Assembly: GCA_947179155.2 (NCBI GenBank)
Contig: OX359266.1
Location: 13,158,098-13,222,097 of the forward strand
Direction of reading: 5' to 3'
DNA from: Hedera helix
Taxonomy: Eukaryota > Streptophyta > Magnoliopsida > Apiales > Araliaceae
Length of the DNA: 64,000 nucleotides
The translations under genes and the position numbers were made by a program. Positions 1 through 11,341 of the stretch are shown here, piece after piece (the stretch's first letter is position 1; every line of letters starts with the position of its first letter). The notes under the pieces are model-generated. The model was not told the origin of the DNA. It made no database searches and was given only the letters and a program-made list of their open reading frames with translations.

Positions 1-2318
1 ATTTATATGGTTAATTATATTAACCTCATTCTTTATGACATTAATTTAACTTAATATAAACCACATTCAATGCGGACAACCCGACTCATCGGATAAATTT
101 TTGCATATTTAGTTGTTTGAAATTTTATTTAACCATTTTCTAAATTATAACTTTACTAGATTAATATTTAAATATTTAAATATTAATCTAAAATATTTAA
201 TATTTATTCAAAAATATTAAATTTAATGCCCAAATATCATTTCTATATTTTTAGTAATTTTGTATAATTTTTAAATAATTTTTAAACATTTATTTAATTA
301 AAAACTATTTTCTTGAGGCATTTTGGTAATTTTCGTAGCCTTAGGGACACATTCGGCATTAACAGAGAAGGTCAGGGGCATAATCGTAATTTCCCGAAGC
401 CAAAGGACACGCTGGTCCTTTCCGAAAAAGGTCGGGGGCAAAACTGTAACTTTCGCCTAAAACACGCCTGCGCATGGCGCGACAGTCCTTCTGTAACGAC
501 CCAGTAAAAGGCGTCGTTTGGCGAGAAACCAAGGACAGTCGCGCATGGCGCGGCCGACTAGAAATTGCGCCCCAAAACGGAGTCGTTTTGTTCCCTGCTC
601 CGAAAAAATTTTAGGCCGCCGCGCAATGCGCGGGCAACCATTTTTTTTTTCTTCCTCTACTGCCAAAAACAGTAGCCAACAAGCACAAATTAAACCAATT
701 TTTGTTCCTCAATTTCACCACATAATACCTCTAAAAATCATATAATTCACCAATATACTCCCAAAAATTATTTAGAACAATTATTCTAATTATTTTCTAA
801 TTATTGTTTTTTACCAAATTATTTTAACATTAATAAATACAAAATAAATCATTTAAAATACTTTATACCTTCCCAAAGCTTGCACTTCAATCCTTTGAAG
901 CTTATTCTTCCCTTGTTGGCACCAAATAATTCCTCTCTTGTGGTGGCCATGGTGGTTTCCGGTGGAGGTTCGGTGGTGGTGATATTGCCGGATGGAAGAG
1001 AAATAAGAGATGGTTTATCTTTGCATGCTTGCTTTTTTTTTTCCCTTTCTATTCTTTATTCCTTTTATAACCAACCCATTTAACCAATTTGGAAGGTAAA
1101 AGAATTCCACCGCCTTATCCTTCCTACGCCACAATCGACTTTGTTCGGATAATTACCATGCAAAATTACTAATTAATGCATTACGTAATTATTTCGTGTA
1201 ATAAATATTTTATATCATATATATAAAATATTTATTTTAATTCACTAAAAATCATAAATTGATTTATCATTAATATTTACACCATTTTTAGGTACTTTAC
1301 TTGACAAATTTTGTACACGCATAATGACATGCATGTAATTATATGAGGTAATTTATACCTCCAAAATTTATAAAATAATTCATATCACATATAAAAATTA
1401 TTTTTCAAAATTTTTCACTTCGTTACTTGGACAACATGTTACACTAACATGTTCACGTTTCTAAAATATTATTCCCCATAAAAATCATAACAATTTCAAT
1501 ATATATAATCCTCAATTTAACAATTTAAAATAAACATTCCTCTTTTTTTTTCTTCACTATTTAACTTACTTTAAATATACACCATATAATAATATATTGT
1601 ACCATTTGTACAATTTTATTTTCTTTCTTAATTACTATATTCTCCTTATATAACTTATATAATCATTTTTATATAATTTATATAATTATAATTTTCTTCA
1701 TACCTTACTTTAATTTCCTTATATAAATTATATAATTTATTAGTATATAATTTATATAATTATTTTTCTTCTCAATTCATTTCTAAACTTCCTCCATAAT
1801 TCTTGATTAAACCTAAATTCAATAATTACAATTTTACTAACTCCCTCATTAACTTTTCATAAATTTTTGGATTAATTTAATTATTAATCCCTTTATTTCA
1901 ATAATTAATGAAATTTATAATTATCAATTAAACATGTTAATTAAACATGCACACTTATATATATACAAATGTATATATATACATATTTAATTCATATTTC
2001 TAATATTACCACATAACATTATTTAAATAATAATTTCTGCACTTCCACAATAATTAAATTGTACCATTTTATCGTACCATCACATGAAATTTTTCTTTAT
2101 TCTCCATAAATTGTTTTTAAACAATTTATTTACTTTTCAATTGTTTTAATTTAATACCAATTATCATCATTTCTGTACATATTTAATTTATCAATTAAAT
2201 CCTATCACATACTTTAAATCACATAAAATAATAAATAGTTTAAACAACTTTGATAATTTTGTTAATTAAATTCTTATTTAATTTTATTAAAGAAATCCCG
2301 AAAATTCGGGTCCTCACA
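1..2318 (-). mobile_element. End of a Ty3-type LTR, minus strand, cut by window start
   Basis: Read on the minus strand from 2318, this begins TGTGAGGACCCGAATTTTCG, a start typical of long LTRs of plant Ty3 elements. The next 2.3 kb are very AT-rich, with a GC-rich patch at about 470-640. The other LTR end lies outside the window, so neither length nor target duplication can be checked. Short open frames here (for example the glycine/valine-rich one near 880-1083) have no recognisable domain and I do not call them genes. Confidence 0.5.
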
Positions 2319-2533
2319 AGAACTCTCTTAATACTTAGAGTATTCTCTCAAGTGAACTCTCTATGCTCTCTCTATTTTATACTTAGAAAAACTAACAAAT
2401 GCCAAACTCTTGTTAGCAACTTGGAGCTTTTCTGTTTATAGAATTCTAGGAACATACCATTAGTCCCTTAATCAACTAACATTAATGAATTTAAGGACTT
2501 AATCTTACTTACTATTGCTTTGAATGACAAGTT
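2319..2533. other. Unassigned AT-rich flank
   Basis: This is the background into which the solo LTR at 2539-24896 was inserted. It continues at 24902. I recognise no gene; it may be an older retroelement remnant or host intergenic DNA. Confidence 0.4.
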
Positions 2534-2538
2534 TGAAT
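2534..2538. repeat. Target site duplication TGAAT (left)
   Basis: TGAAT lies immediately before the TG of the LTR at 2539 and recurs immediately after its CA at 24897-24901. A perfect 5-bp duplication 22 kb apart shows that everything between belongs to one LTR insertion and its later passengers. Confidence 0.8.
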
Positions 2539-3201
2539 TGTAATGACCGCGAATATTACGTCACCTTGTAAATATATTTAGAAAATATTTATCAATAAAG
2601 TGAATTAATTTTTTTGTTTAATATGTTGTGTATTCATGTGTAATCATATCTATGTGTGTGAGGGTTTATTAAAGAAAAATTCACTTGGTTAGTTAGTTTA
2701 AAACTAGTCGATTAACCTAAGATTTTATTATTGATGGTCGGTAAGTTAGAAACCCTAGGTAATAGTCCATTCAATTTGGTATGACAATTCTAATTGGATT
2801 GTGTATTTTGTTAATGTTGCATTTAATTAAGCTTTAATGTGTTTTTAATTGATAGCTTGACAAATGTAACACGGGAGGCCAAAAAGGAATTATTAATTAG
2901 TACTCTGTGAATTAATAAATAATAACCCTAATGTGGTAGAATTAATTCATGTTGTTATTTAACATCATGTGATTTAATTGGTAGCCCAACCAATTAAATG
3001 CTAACCCAAGTGTTGGTAGTAGTAATCAATGTTGCTAGTAGCCCAAGTTGGAATTAAATCTAAGCCTAACCTAAATCAATGTTATAATTAATTGTAGGCC
3101 CAATCATTTAATTAATTGAGGCCTAATGTGATTGTTAGTTAAAGCCCAATGAATTAATTTAATTGTAGCCTAAAACCTTAACCAAGTGTTATGTGTTGGT
3201 G
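2539..3201 (+). mobile_element. Solo LTR, segment 1
   Basis: 5' part of the solo LTR, AT-rich, without coding potential. It ends in the TA microsatellite where pararetrovirus DNA begins. Confidence 0.65.
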
Positions 3202-3225
3202 TATATGTATATATATATATATATA
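3202..3225. repeat. TA microsatellite at left edge of the pararetrovirus cluster
   Basis: A short TA run separates LTR sequence from viral sequence. The viral terminus next to it (ATACCAAC) is the reverse complement of the GTTGGTAT that meets the TA run at 9065. Confidence 0.85.
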
Positions 3226-4113
3226 CCAACAGCCTGATAACAACAGGCAACAGTTTAATAAAATTAAAACAAATTAAATAAAACTTATTTATTGAATTTG
3301 AAAACTTTAAACTGATAATAGACTTACTACGGTTTACAAGTTCATTGGGTTCTAGAGGGGAGAGATAAGAGAGAATAAGATGTCAAAACCAATCTGCCTC
3401 CCTTAAATGACTTAGCATTCCTTTTATAGAATAAGAAAAACACTATTACAAGACACTATTACAAAAAATAAATGATTACATACATTTTACTATTCATGAA
3501 TAGTGACTTTTTATTATTCATCTCTACTTTCGGTGGAAAAGTAGCATCTTCTGACTTGCTGTTTAGCAAGTTTTGACTAGGAACACATTGGGTGCGTCTG
3601 AAGTAGGGACCAGCAACATTGGATGCTTGACTGGATCTGGAATATTGGATTACTGGGGACCACAAAATATTGAACGTCTTGGATAGCCCAAATAAGGTAC
3701 TGGTTCAGACCAGAAGTGATTAGGGGCTCACGGGAGCTAAGAATGACTCACAGGAGTTGACTATGCAAAAAGATCTTGAGCATCCTAAAGGTTGATGTTG
3801 CCATAAGAATCCTTATTAATGCTAGAGGATGACTTTTGGGAAGACCTTGAAGAAGATGACGAACTATCACTGGTTTCTTCATGGAGTTTGCTGACTCTTT
3901 CTTGAATGGCCTGAGCTAAAAGTTTTAACTCAGTGCTAGAATAATTCTTAACATCTGAAACATCAATAGAACCAGAAATAGAATGACTGAGACTAGATCG
4001 TTTCGTTTTTGACTTAGATTTACTGAAAGAACCTTCAGCAGGAACATATTTAATGGGAGAAATTAGAATAAGAGGAAATTCCTTTTGGACTTAACCAATT
4101 ATTCTTTCGACAT
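3226..4113 (-). pseudogene. Endogenous pararetrovirus fragment A (3' part of ORF2 plus promoter region), minus strand
   Basis: This is the inverted counterpart of about 8175-9064 and matches it closely throughout. Read on the minus strand it holds the serine- and lysine-rich C-terminal part of the downstream ORF, then a noncoding region with a TATA box (complement at 3421-3430) and an AATAAA signal, then the viral terminus at the TA repeat. The fragment stops at 4113, where a Tat LTR starts. It has no complete reading frame and is a relic. Confidence 0.8.
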
Positions 4114-5799
4114 TGTCGACGCCGGGAAAATCGTTTCATTTTTTAATAATTACCCTTTCCAATTTTAGCCTTTGTATTTAAGATGAGATTTTAAAAAGGG
4201 TCGGCTTGAGTGTCGACGGGGTTTGAAAGGTTGATTTTATGATGAGCCAATTGACCAGAGTCACCAGTTGGTATTTTTGCAATGGATGTACCAACTCATC
4301 CAAATTTAGTTTTAGTAATTGCTGGCTCATGTATGACTTCGAATTAATTGGTCGACGAACCGAGATTCATAGAGTTCGGGGGCTTGCTTAAGCGAGGGGA
4401 AGGTGTTAGGCACCCCCCGACTTCTGTGAAACACGGTTACCGCTATCTTAATGCTTTCCTTTCCTTTAAATCCTAAAATGTGTGTTTATGCGCGTGTGTA
4501 TGTGTGTGTGCCTATGGAAATCTTTGGAATGCTTTATTTCCGAAAGTACTTCTGAAATCTCGTTGACCCTATGCACGAATGATTCGATTCGTTTTTTAAA
4601 AAGTTCATTTTTTAAGCTTTCATTTTTTTGGTAACAAAAACTTTAATGATGACATTTGTTAAATAAGGTTTTCGAATCCTTCGTCAAATAGGAATGGAGC
4701 TCATCCAATACTTTCGATTTTATTTTAGCCTATGGATGATCTAATATCCTAGTTTGCTTAATTTTATGAAAAGTTTCATCGTTTCATTCCAAAATCCTTT
4801 TTTCGTGTCGAAAAGGAAAATCAAGCATTAAAATAGCGTTGAGGCTATTCCTGGGCATGTGAGCCATCCACATAACCCCAAACGCCCTCAATCGCAGATT
4901 TCACTATTATGGGGCCTTAAACCCGATTTCGATTCGATACCGTTTTAAGGCCCGATATTTACATATGTACAAAATGACCCATTGTTGTGACTACATACAC
5001 CAAAATTTGTCCATCTTCGGAATTTGATCACGAGGATCTCATCCCTAGGCTCACAATCCCCAAAATCACCAAACAACCATACAAAGGAAAGCTTAACAAC
5101 ACTAGACTTGTTATTATACCACAAGAACCAAAATTTGCAAGCCCAACACTATGGACTACCCATTAACACAATGAAATACATATTACCATACGGATATCAT
5201 CGGGACATTAGGAGGAAATTTCGTTCCAATGGAACCCTCACTAATAACCCATAATTCACAGATCCTCAATAATATAACAAAATACTACATTCAAACAACT
5301 CAATAACAAAAGATTATGATAATAAAACAAGTTAAAACTTCAAGGAAAATACCATTTTTTTACCTTGCAAAACGCCAAGAAACGCCTTATATTTCACTAT
5401 CAAGTAGATAACACAAGATTGACTAAGTATTTGAGCAAAGAAAAATTAATTTCCTTCTATTTTTGGCCAACCCGAGCCATTCTCTCTCTAAAACTCGCCT
5501 CTTCTTTCTCTCTATATTTCCTAAAAAATCCCTTTTTTTTCTCTCGGCCGACCAAAATGGCGTTGTATAGGCGACTGGGAGCAGCCGTAGGTGCATCTGC
5601 GGCTGGCCGCAGGTCCATCTGCGGCTGCCTGCGGTCGCCGTCTAAGCCGCCGCCTCGGCTGCCGCGCGTTTCCTCGAGCCACGAAAAATGACAACTTGTC
5701 GTTGGCCGCAGATGCATCTGCGGCTACCCTGCTTCCTTTTCTTGATTTTCGTGTCACGCAGTCTAAAAACATCATTTTTTGCTGTATTATTTCGGAGGG
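4114..5799 (-). mobile_element. Truncated Tat/Ogre-type LTR, minus strand
   Basis: On the minus strand this ends GGCGTCGACA at 4114, exactly as the complete LTR at 46980-49202 does, and it parallels that LTR along its length, including the conserved block around 4340-4440 and the GCCGCAGATG/CATCTGCGGC palindromes near 5590-5725. It is more diverged than the young element's LTRs. About 310 bp corresponding to the LTR 5' end are missing: homology stops at 5799, where plus-strand pararetrovirus sequence starts abruptly. The small open frames at 5365-5975 lie in this LTR and are not genes. Confidence 0.8.
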
Positions 5800-6630
5800 A
5801 TGTTTGTTCAGATTTATCCCATGCTTTTTGGTATAGGAAAAAGCATATAGTTAGGCTACCTTATGCTAAGAAATTTAAAGAGCATTTAATTCCTACTAAG
5901 GTTAGACCTGTTCAGATGAATCATGAACAAATGAATTATTGTAAAAATAAAATTGATGATTTATTAAGAAAATGATTAATTAAAAAAAGTAAATCTCCAT
6001 GGTTTTGCCCAGCCTTTTATGTCAATAAAAATACTGAAATAGAAAGAGGAACCCCTCGCTTAGTTATTAATTATAAATCATTAAATAAAGTCCTAGAATG
6101 GATTAAGTATCCATTACCTAATAAGAAGGATTTAATTAACAGATTAGGTTAAACAGTTGTCTTTAGTAAATTTGACCTTAAGAGTGGATTCTGGCAAATC
6201 CAGATCCATGAGGAGGATAGGTATAAGACAACATTCACTACACCCTTTGGTCATTATGAATGGAATGTAATGTCATTTAGATTAAAACATGCCCTTAGTG
6301 AATTTTAAAATACTGTGAATGATATTTTAAACCTTTTTAGTCATTTTGCCATTGTTTATATTGATGATGCTCTTATTTTTTCAAATTATATTGAAGAACA
6401 TTAGAAGCATTTAAATTCATTCTTTAGAACTGTTCAATCTAATGGATTAGTTCTTTCCCAGTCAAAATGCTGTCTATTTCAAACAAAAGTTAAATTCCTT
6501 GGTCATATTATTCAGTATGGTCAAATTCAGCCAGTTACTAGAGTTATACAATTTGCTAGTAAATTTCCAGACAAAATTATTGATAAAACCCAGCTTCAGA
6601 GATTTTTAGGTTCCCTCAACTACATATGAC
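5800..6630 (+). pseudogene. Pararetrovirus reverse transcriptase remnant (copy B)
   Basis: The region reads as a Caulimoviridae RT in broken frame: conserved segments around RLVINYKSLN and FSKFDLKSGFWQIQ precede the catalytic box, which here reads YIDD (about 6358-6369) where copy C has YLDD. In-frame stops are visible, for example TGA near 5972 and TAA near 6150, and another truncates the finger-palm stretch near 6306. The N-terminal polyprotein (movement, coat, protease) is absent because the copy begins at the LTR junction at 5799/5800. Confidence 0.75.
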
Positions 6631-7176
6631 ATAGGAGAATTTTATAAAAATTTGAGAAGAATTTGTAAGCCATTGTTTGAATGCTTGCAAAATAATCTTT
6701 TACCTTAGGCTGATGTTCATACTTCTATAGTCCAAGAAATCAAATTGCATGTTAAGACACTTCCATGTCTTGGCATATCTAATTCTGATGCCTCTGAAAT
6801 TGGATTATGAGGTATTCTAAAACAAAAGTTAACTCCTAATACATCTAAACAAATTGTTTCTTTTTATTCTCGTGCATGGGATAATACACAAGTAAATTAT
6901 TCTATTGTCAAAAAAAAGATTTTATCTCTTGTTTCATGCATTAATAAATTTCAGAGTGATTTATTAAACAAAAGGTTTTTAGTAAGAATAGATTTTAAAT
7001 CTGCAAAATATATTTTAGAAAAAGATGTACAAAATATAGCTTCTAAATAGATTTTTGCTAGGTGGCAATCTATTTTATCTATTTTTGATTTTGATATTGA
7101 ATATATTAAAGGTAATCAAAATTCAATTCTTGATTTTCTCACCAAAGAGTTTCTTCAAACAGGTACACTAAAATAA
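6631..7176 (+). pseudogene. Pararetrovirus RNase H remnant (copy B)
   Basis: This continues from the RT and parallels 15030-15583 of copy C. Compared with copy C it lacks a short stretch that includes the ETDA segment carrying the first expected RNase H aspartate (around 6790), and it has several stops. The C-terminal tail (near 7080-7176) is well conserved and overlaps the start of the downstream ORF in another frame. Confidence 0.7.
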
Positions 7177-8528
7177 GTGAAAGAGGTGGCCCAAGTGGTC
7201 ATGGTCGAGGTAAATTCCCTGTTGTTAGTCAATCCAATAAAAATAAAGGAATCATGATTTCTCATCCAGTTAACCCAGTCCCTTCTGTGGACTTAGTCAA
7301 TAGGTATCAAATTCTTGGTACCATCCCAAAACCTTATAATACTATATTGACTAGTAATCCTAAACCTATTAATCCCTTTTGGAGTCCTTCACAGGCTTCA
7401 AACCCTAGTCTACCAAAATCTTCACAGTTTTCACAAAACTATGAAGTTAACATTTTTTCATATTGAGTCTCATATGAAGCCCAAAGATGATCCAATCATC
7501 CTTGCTTCCCAGTTCTTCCCAACTGGTTAGCACTTTGTTCCATTTGCCCCTTATAAATCATTAATGTTTTATAAGCACGTCATTCTTAATATTGAGTCAA
7601 TTTTTATTAAGCCCATTTATGATAAAAATGATGATTCAAAGGTTATTTTTCACTCACTCTATATTAAGAAAATTGTTTCCATTCTTAAGTAGGGAAAACA
7701 CCCTTCTGATCTTCGTCATCTTGCAGAAGGAAAAGAACCTTCCTTCTGTAATTATTTTTGTTATTATGATTATATTGAAGCCTGGCAAAAGGTTTTTCTA
7801 TACCAAAATCAGTCAATGAGGCATTCTTGGTTTATTCAATTTAATCATAAATTTAAGAGTCAAATCCCTTTTGGTTTATTCTTTGGTGGTCAAGATACGG
7901 ACCTTCCATTGATATCTTCCCCGAGTCACTTTAGTCACAAGTTCACCACTACAAAAACCATGCTATTCATAACCCTAGGTATGATGGCATTCCTATTTTA
8001 CTTCAGTTTATGAGTAAATACAAAATTTCATGGATTCTCAAATGGAAGTATAATATTCATATGCCAGGTGTAGAACATATTTTTCATTCACCATCTTAGA
8101 AAATTGTTGCTAATGAAATCAATCAAGTAGCCATGGTAACCCGTATGTTTTTTGTTAAATGGTGGGATAAATTTAATGTCGAAAGAATAATTGGTCAAGT
8201 CCAAAAGGAATTTTCTCTTATTCCAATTTCTACCATTAAATCTGTTCCTGCTGAAGGTTCTTTCAGTAAATCTAAGTCAAAAACAAAACGATATAGTCTC
8301 AGTCCTTCTGTTTCTGGTTCTATTGATGTTTCAGATGTAAAAAATTATTCCAGCATTGAGTTAAAACTTTTAGCTCAGGCCATTCAAGAAAGAGTCAGCA
8401 AACTCCATGAAAAAGCCAGTGATAGTTCGTCATCTTCTTCAAGGTCTTCCCAAAACTCATTCTCTAGCATTAATAAGGATCCTTACGGCCGCATCAACCT
8501 TCAGGATGCTCAAGATCCTTTTGCATAG
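7174..8528 (+). pseudogene. Pararetrovirus downstream ORF (ORF2), unknown function, broken
   Basis: A second ORF follows the RNase H, as in florendoviruses, where its function is unknown. The N-terminal piece (7174-7466) is proline- and serine-rich and is shared with 15590-15885. The middle (7470-8130) is readable only across several frameshifts and stops. The C-terminal piece (8133-8528) is open for 131 codons, contains a KWWDKF segment and a basic serine/lysine stretch, and ends in a serine-rich tail. I recognise no enzymatic domain. Confidence 0.6.
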
Positions 8529-8860
8529 TCAACTCCTGTGAGTCTTTCTCAGCTCCCATGAGCCCCTAATCACTTCTGGTCCGAACCAGTACCTTATTTG
8601 GGCTATCCAAGACGTTCAATATTTTATGGCCTCAAGTAATCTAGTACTCCAGATCCAGTCAAGCATCCAATGTTGCTGGTCCCTACTTCAGATGCACCCA
8701 ATGTGTTCCTAGTCAAAACTTGCTAAACGTCAAGTCAGAAGATGCTACTTTTCCACCCAAAGTAGAGATGAATAGTAAAAAGTCACTATTCATGAATAGT
8801 AAAATGTCTGTAATCATTTATTTTTTGTAATAGTGTCTTGTAATAGTATTTTCCTTATTC

Positions 8861-8868
8861 TATAAAAG
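8861..8868 (+). promoter_or_regulatory. Pararetrovirus TATA box (copy B)
   Basis: TATAAAAG lies downstream of ORF2 and about 130 bp upstream of an AATAAA, the usual Caulimoviridae arrangement in which the full-length transcript starts shortly before its own poly(A) signal. The same element is present inverted at 3421-3430. Confidence 0.6.
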
Positions 8869-8995
8869 GAACGCTAAGTCATTTAAGGGAGGGAGATTGA
8901 TTTTGACCTCTTATTCTCTCTCATCTCTCCCCTCTAGAACCCAATGAACATGTAAACCGTAGTAAGTCTATTATCAGTTTAAAGTTTTCAGATTC

Positions 8996-9001
8996 AATAA
9001 A
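8996..9001 (+). terminator. Pararetrovirus poly(A) signal AATAAA (copy B)
   Basis: AATAAA lies about 135 bases after the TATA box and about 65 bases before the viral terminus at the TA repeat, consistent with a short terminal redundancy in the viral RNA. Confidence 0.5.
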
Positions 9002-9061
9002 TAAGTTTTATTTAATTTGTTTTAATTTTATTAAACTGTTGTCTGCTGTTATCAAGTTGTT

Positions 9062-9064
<3 letters not shown>

Positions 9065-9122
<58 letters not shown>
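9065..9122. repeat. TA microsatellite between pararetrovirus copies
   Basis: About 58 bp of perfect TA repeat directly abut the viral end GTTGGTAT and are followed by a short TG-rich run (9123-9145). Confidence 0.95.
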
Positions 9123-9124
<2 letters not shown>

Positions 9125-9337
9125 GTGTGTGTATGTGTGTGTGTGATTTGTTTATTTTCAGTTTAAATATTTAACTGTGAGGTCCATTTTCCAGTAATCC
9201 CCCTGCATCATTCATTTTACATTCTAGTAAGCACTTATCTTGACTGCTATAAATCAAGACAATATACATATATCTTTCACTTGAATCTTTATCCACGCAC
9301 TCGCATATCTCTTATATCTTTATTCGCCTTCTTGGTA
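9123..9337 (+). other. Pararetrovirus-associated noncoding segment
   Basis: About 150 bp here (9150-9300), running from a TTTTCAGTTTAAATAT start to TTTATCCACGCACT, recur at 16018-16167. The end (AATCTTTATCCACGCACT) also begins the leader of copy C at 9798. It contains CTATAAAT (about 9247) and could be a viral promoter/leader. No reading frame is present. Confidence 0.5.
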
Positions 9338-9797
9338 TAAGTTTTGATGATTCAAAACTTAAAAGATCTTTAGTAATAGAAGATGTTTCTAGTGTTGTTG
9401 CATCGTCTAGAAAAGATTCAGAATTACTAAGTAAAACTACACTTCAGAATATCAAGTTAATATAAATTATTTATGAAGGTCAGACTAGTTAACCTTGCTA
9501 TAATAATGAATCTGTCAGTCAAAATGAAGATGATGAACAACAGTTATCACCTACTCAGTCAGATTTTGAGATAAAACCAGTTCACCACCAACTTAGAGTA
9601 ATACTGAAAGACTTTAAAGTTAAATGGGAAAAATTAACTAATGATTTTAATTCAAAAGAAAATAAAAATAAAAGACATCAATTCTATGAAAACCATAGTA
9701 AAATTGATAGAGAGAAAATAGTTAAAAAATGAAAAAATATTATGATAAAAGAAAAAGTGAATATTACTTTTTATAATTTGTATGAAAAATATTATGG
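9338..9797 (+). pseudogene. Duplicated pararetrovirus fragment (movement/coat protein junction)
   Basis: This is a second copy of about 10928-11394, with substitutions and stops, broken abruptly at both ends. It joins directly to the leader of copy C, showing end-joining of viral pieces rather than one clean integration. Confidence 0.75.
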
Positions 9798-10088
9798 GAA
9801 TCTTTATCCACGCACTGTTCATCTTGTTTCTACTGTTGATCTTCGTGTCTGTTTAGTCGATTCGTTTAACTAATTTTCGAAACTATTTACCTTTGGCTCC
9901 AAACTGTGTCACCTTACTCACTGTAGAACGCCTAGTTCACCATAAGTCCTACTGTGCCATTGTCAGTCTCCAAGTAGGAGCAGTTTAGGCTTAAGGAATC
10001 TTAGAATCCAAGTATGAGTCTGCTTATAGTTTGTAAGAAGACATAAGTGGAATGATCAAAGATAATAGTAATTGATAAATCAGTTAAA
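9798..10088 (+). other. Pararetrovirus leader (copy C)
   Basis: Noncoding sequence upstream of the movement protein start. It begins with the AATCTTTATCCACGCACT sequence shared with 9285 and 16148 and ends just before an ATG at 10089. It is probably the viral 5' leader. Confidence 0.5.
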
Positions 10089-11058
10089 ATGAGTAGACTT
10101 TTTAGATATAGTTCATCAGTTAGTTCAAGGTCAGCAGCTTTGTCCTCAATCCCCAGACATAATTAATTAGGAAGAACATAGTTATGATAACATAAGTCAA
10201 GATTTTGGTAATTGGAATATACCAAATGTTTCACCTAAAGAAATCTATAAGTCAACATTTTCTGATAATTTTAAATCGGATTACAATATTAAAACTGTTG
10301 AAAAGGTTTATGCAATTAATAAAGAACATGAAAGTTGTTCCTTATTAACAAATGAAGTAATTAAAAAACATAGACTTAAGGGATATAATTTTATCCATAT
10401 AGGTTTAATTCAAGTTGAGGTAAAACCTTTAAGTATTAAAGGAATTAACTCAAGTATATTGTTGTGTCTTTGGGATGCAGGCTATTTAAATTATGTACCA
10501 AGCAGTTTAGGCATAAAGGAGTCAAGTCTGCATAATGGACCCGTCCACTTTAATTGCTTTCCTGACTTTACATTAAGTCTAAGTGACCCACATTTATTAA
10601 AAGTATTAACTTTAAATATCAAGACAGCTGGAGAAATAACTCAAATGAATGAGGGATCCCAAGCTCTTGTTGTGATATTTAGAATTTATTATAAAACAAT
10701 GAAAACAAGTTTAAATGTTAAAGCACTTAACAAAAGTCTTAAAAATAAGACTGTTTTAATTCAAAGCAGTACTAGCAATGCCAATATCCAGGTCCTAAAG
10801 ACTATTATTTGGAAAGAGATAAATCTCTCAAGACAATGGATATTAGAAAATGAAATAGCCCAAAGGCCAATTAATAGTAACATAATGAACCTAGAAAATA
10901 TTAAACAATACCTAGATGGTACAGTCAAAATAAGTTTTGATGATTCAAGACTTAGAAGATCTTTAGTAATAGAAGATGTTGCTAGTCCTGTTGCATCATC
11001 TAGAAAAGATTCAAAATTACTAAGTAAAACTACACTTCAGAATATCAAGTTAAAATGA
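10089..11058 (+). pseudogene. Pararetrovirus movement protein remnant (30K superfamily-like)
   Basis: An ATG at 10089 opens a frame that stops after 25 codons. The body of the protein is readable from about 10175 in another frame and is open from about 10456 to the TGA ending at 11058. The core contains a LCLWDAG segment and conserved hydrophobic strands that match caulimovirid movement proteins, which act at plasmodesmata. An acidic stretch follows the stop in the same frame (11059-11222) and leads into the coat protein. The N-terminal frameshift and the internal stop make it non-functional. Confidence 0.65.
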
Positions 11059-11341
11059 ATTATTAATGAAGGTCAGACTAGTCAACCCTGCTATAATAAT
11101 GAATCTGTCAGTGAAGATGAAGATGAAGATGATGAACAACAGTTATCACCTACTCAGTCAGATTTTGAGACAAAATCAGTTTACCACCAACTTAGAGTAA
11201 TACCGAAAGACTTTAAAGTTAAATAGAAAAAATTAACAAATAATTTTAATTCAAAAGAAAATAAAAGTAAAAGACATCAATTCTATAAAAACCATAGTAA
11301 AATTGATAGAGATGAAATAGTTAAAAAAATGGAAAAAATTT

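Larger units (their letters stand above)
5800..9064 (+). mobile_element. Endogenous pararetrovirus copy B (RT to 3' end), florendovirus-like
   Basis: A plus-strand Caulimoviridae copy truncated at the left by the Tat LTR junction and ending at the TA run. The order is RT, RNase H, a second ORF, promoter with TATA box, and AATAAA. A polyprotein with RT/RNase H followed by a separate downstream ORF of unknown function, together with placement at TA microsatellites, fits Florendovirus. The assignment is by organisation only, since I could not run a phylogeny. Stops and frameshifts are scattered throughout, so it is not expressible as it stands. Confidence 0.75.

Noticed and set aside
880..1083. 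Small glycine/valine-rich open frame
   Set aside because: Lies in an LTR, is short, has low complexity and no homolog within the window or recognisable domain.
5365..5975. Overlapping frames on both strands near the LTR/virus junction
   Set aside because: They lie in the GC-rich part of the Tat LTR and cross a breakpoint into viral sequence. Both-strand openness is due to palindromic repeats.
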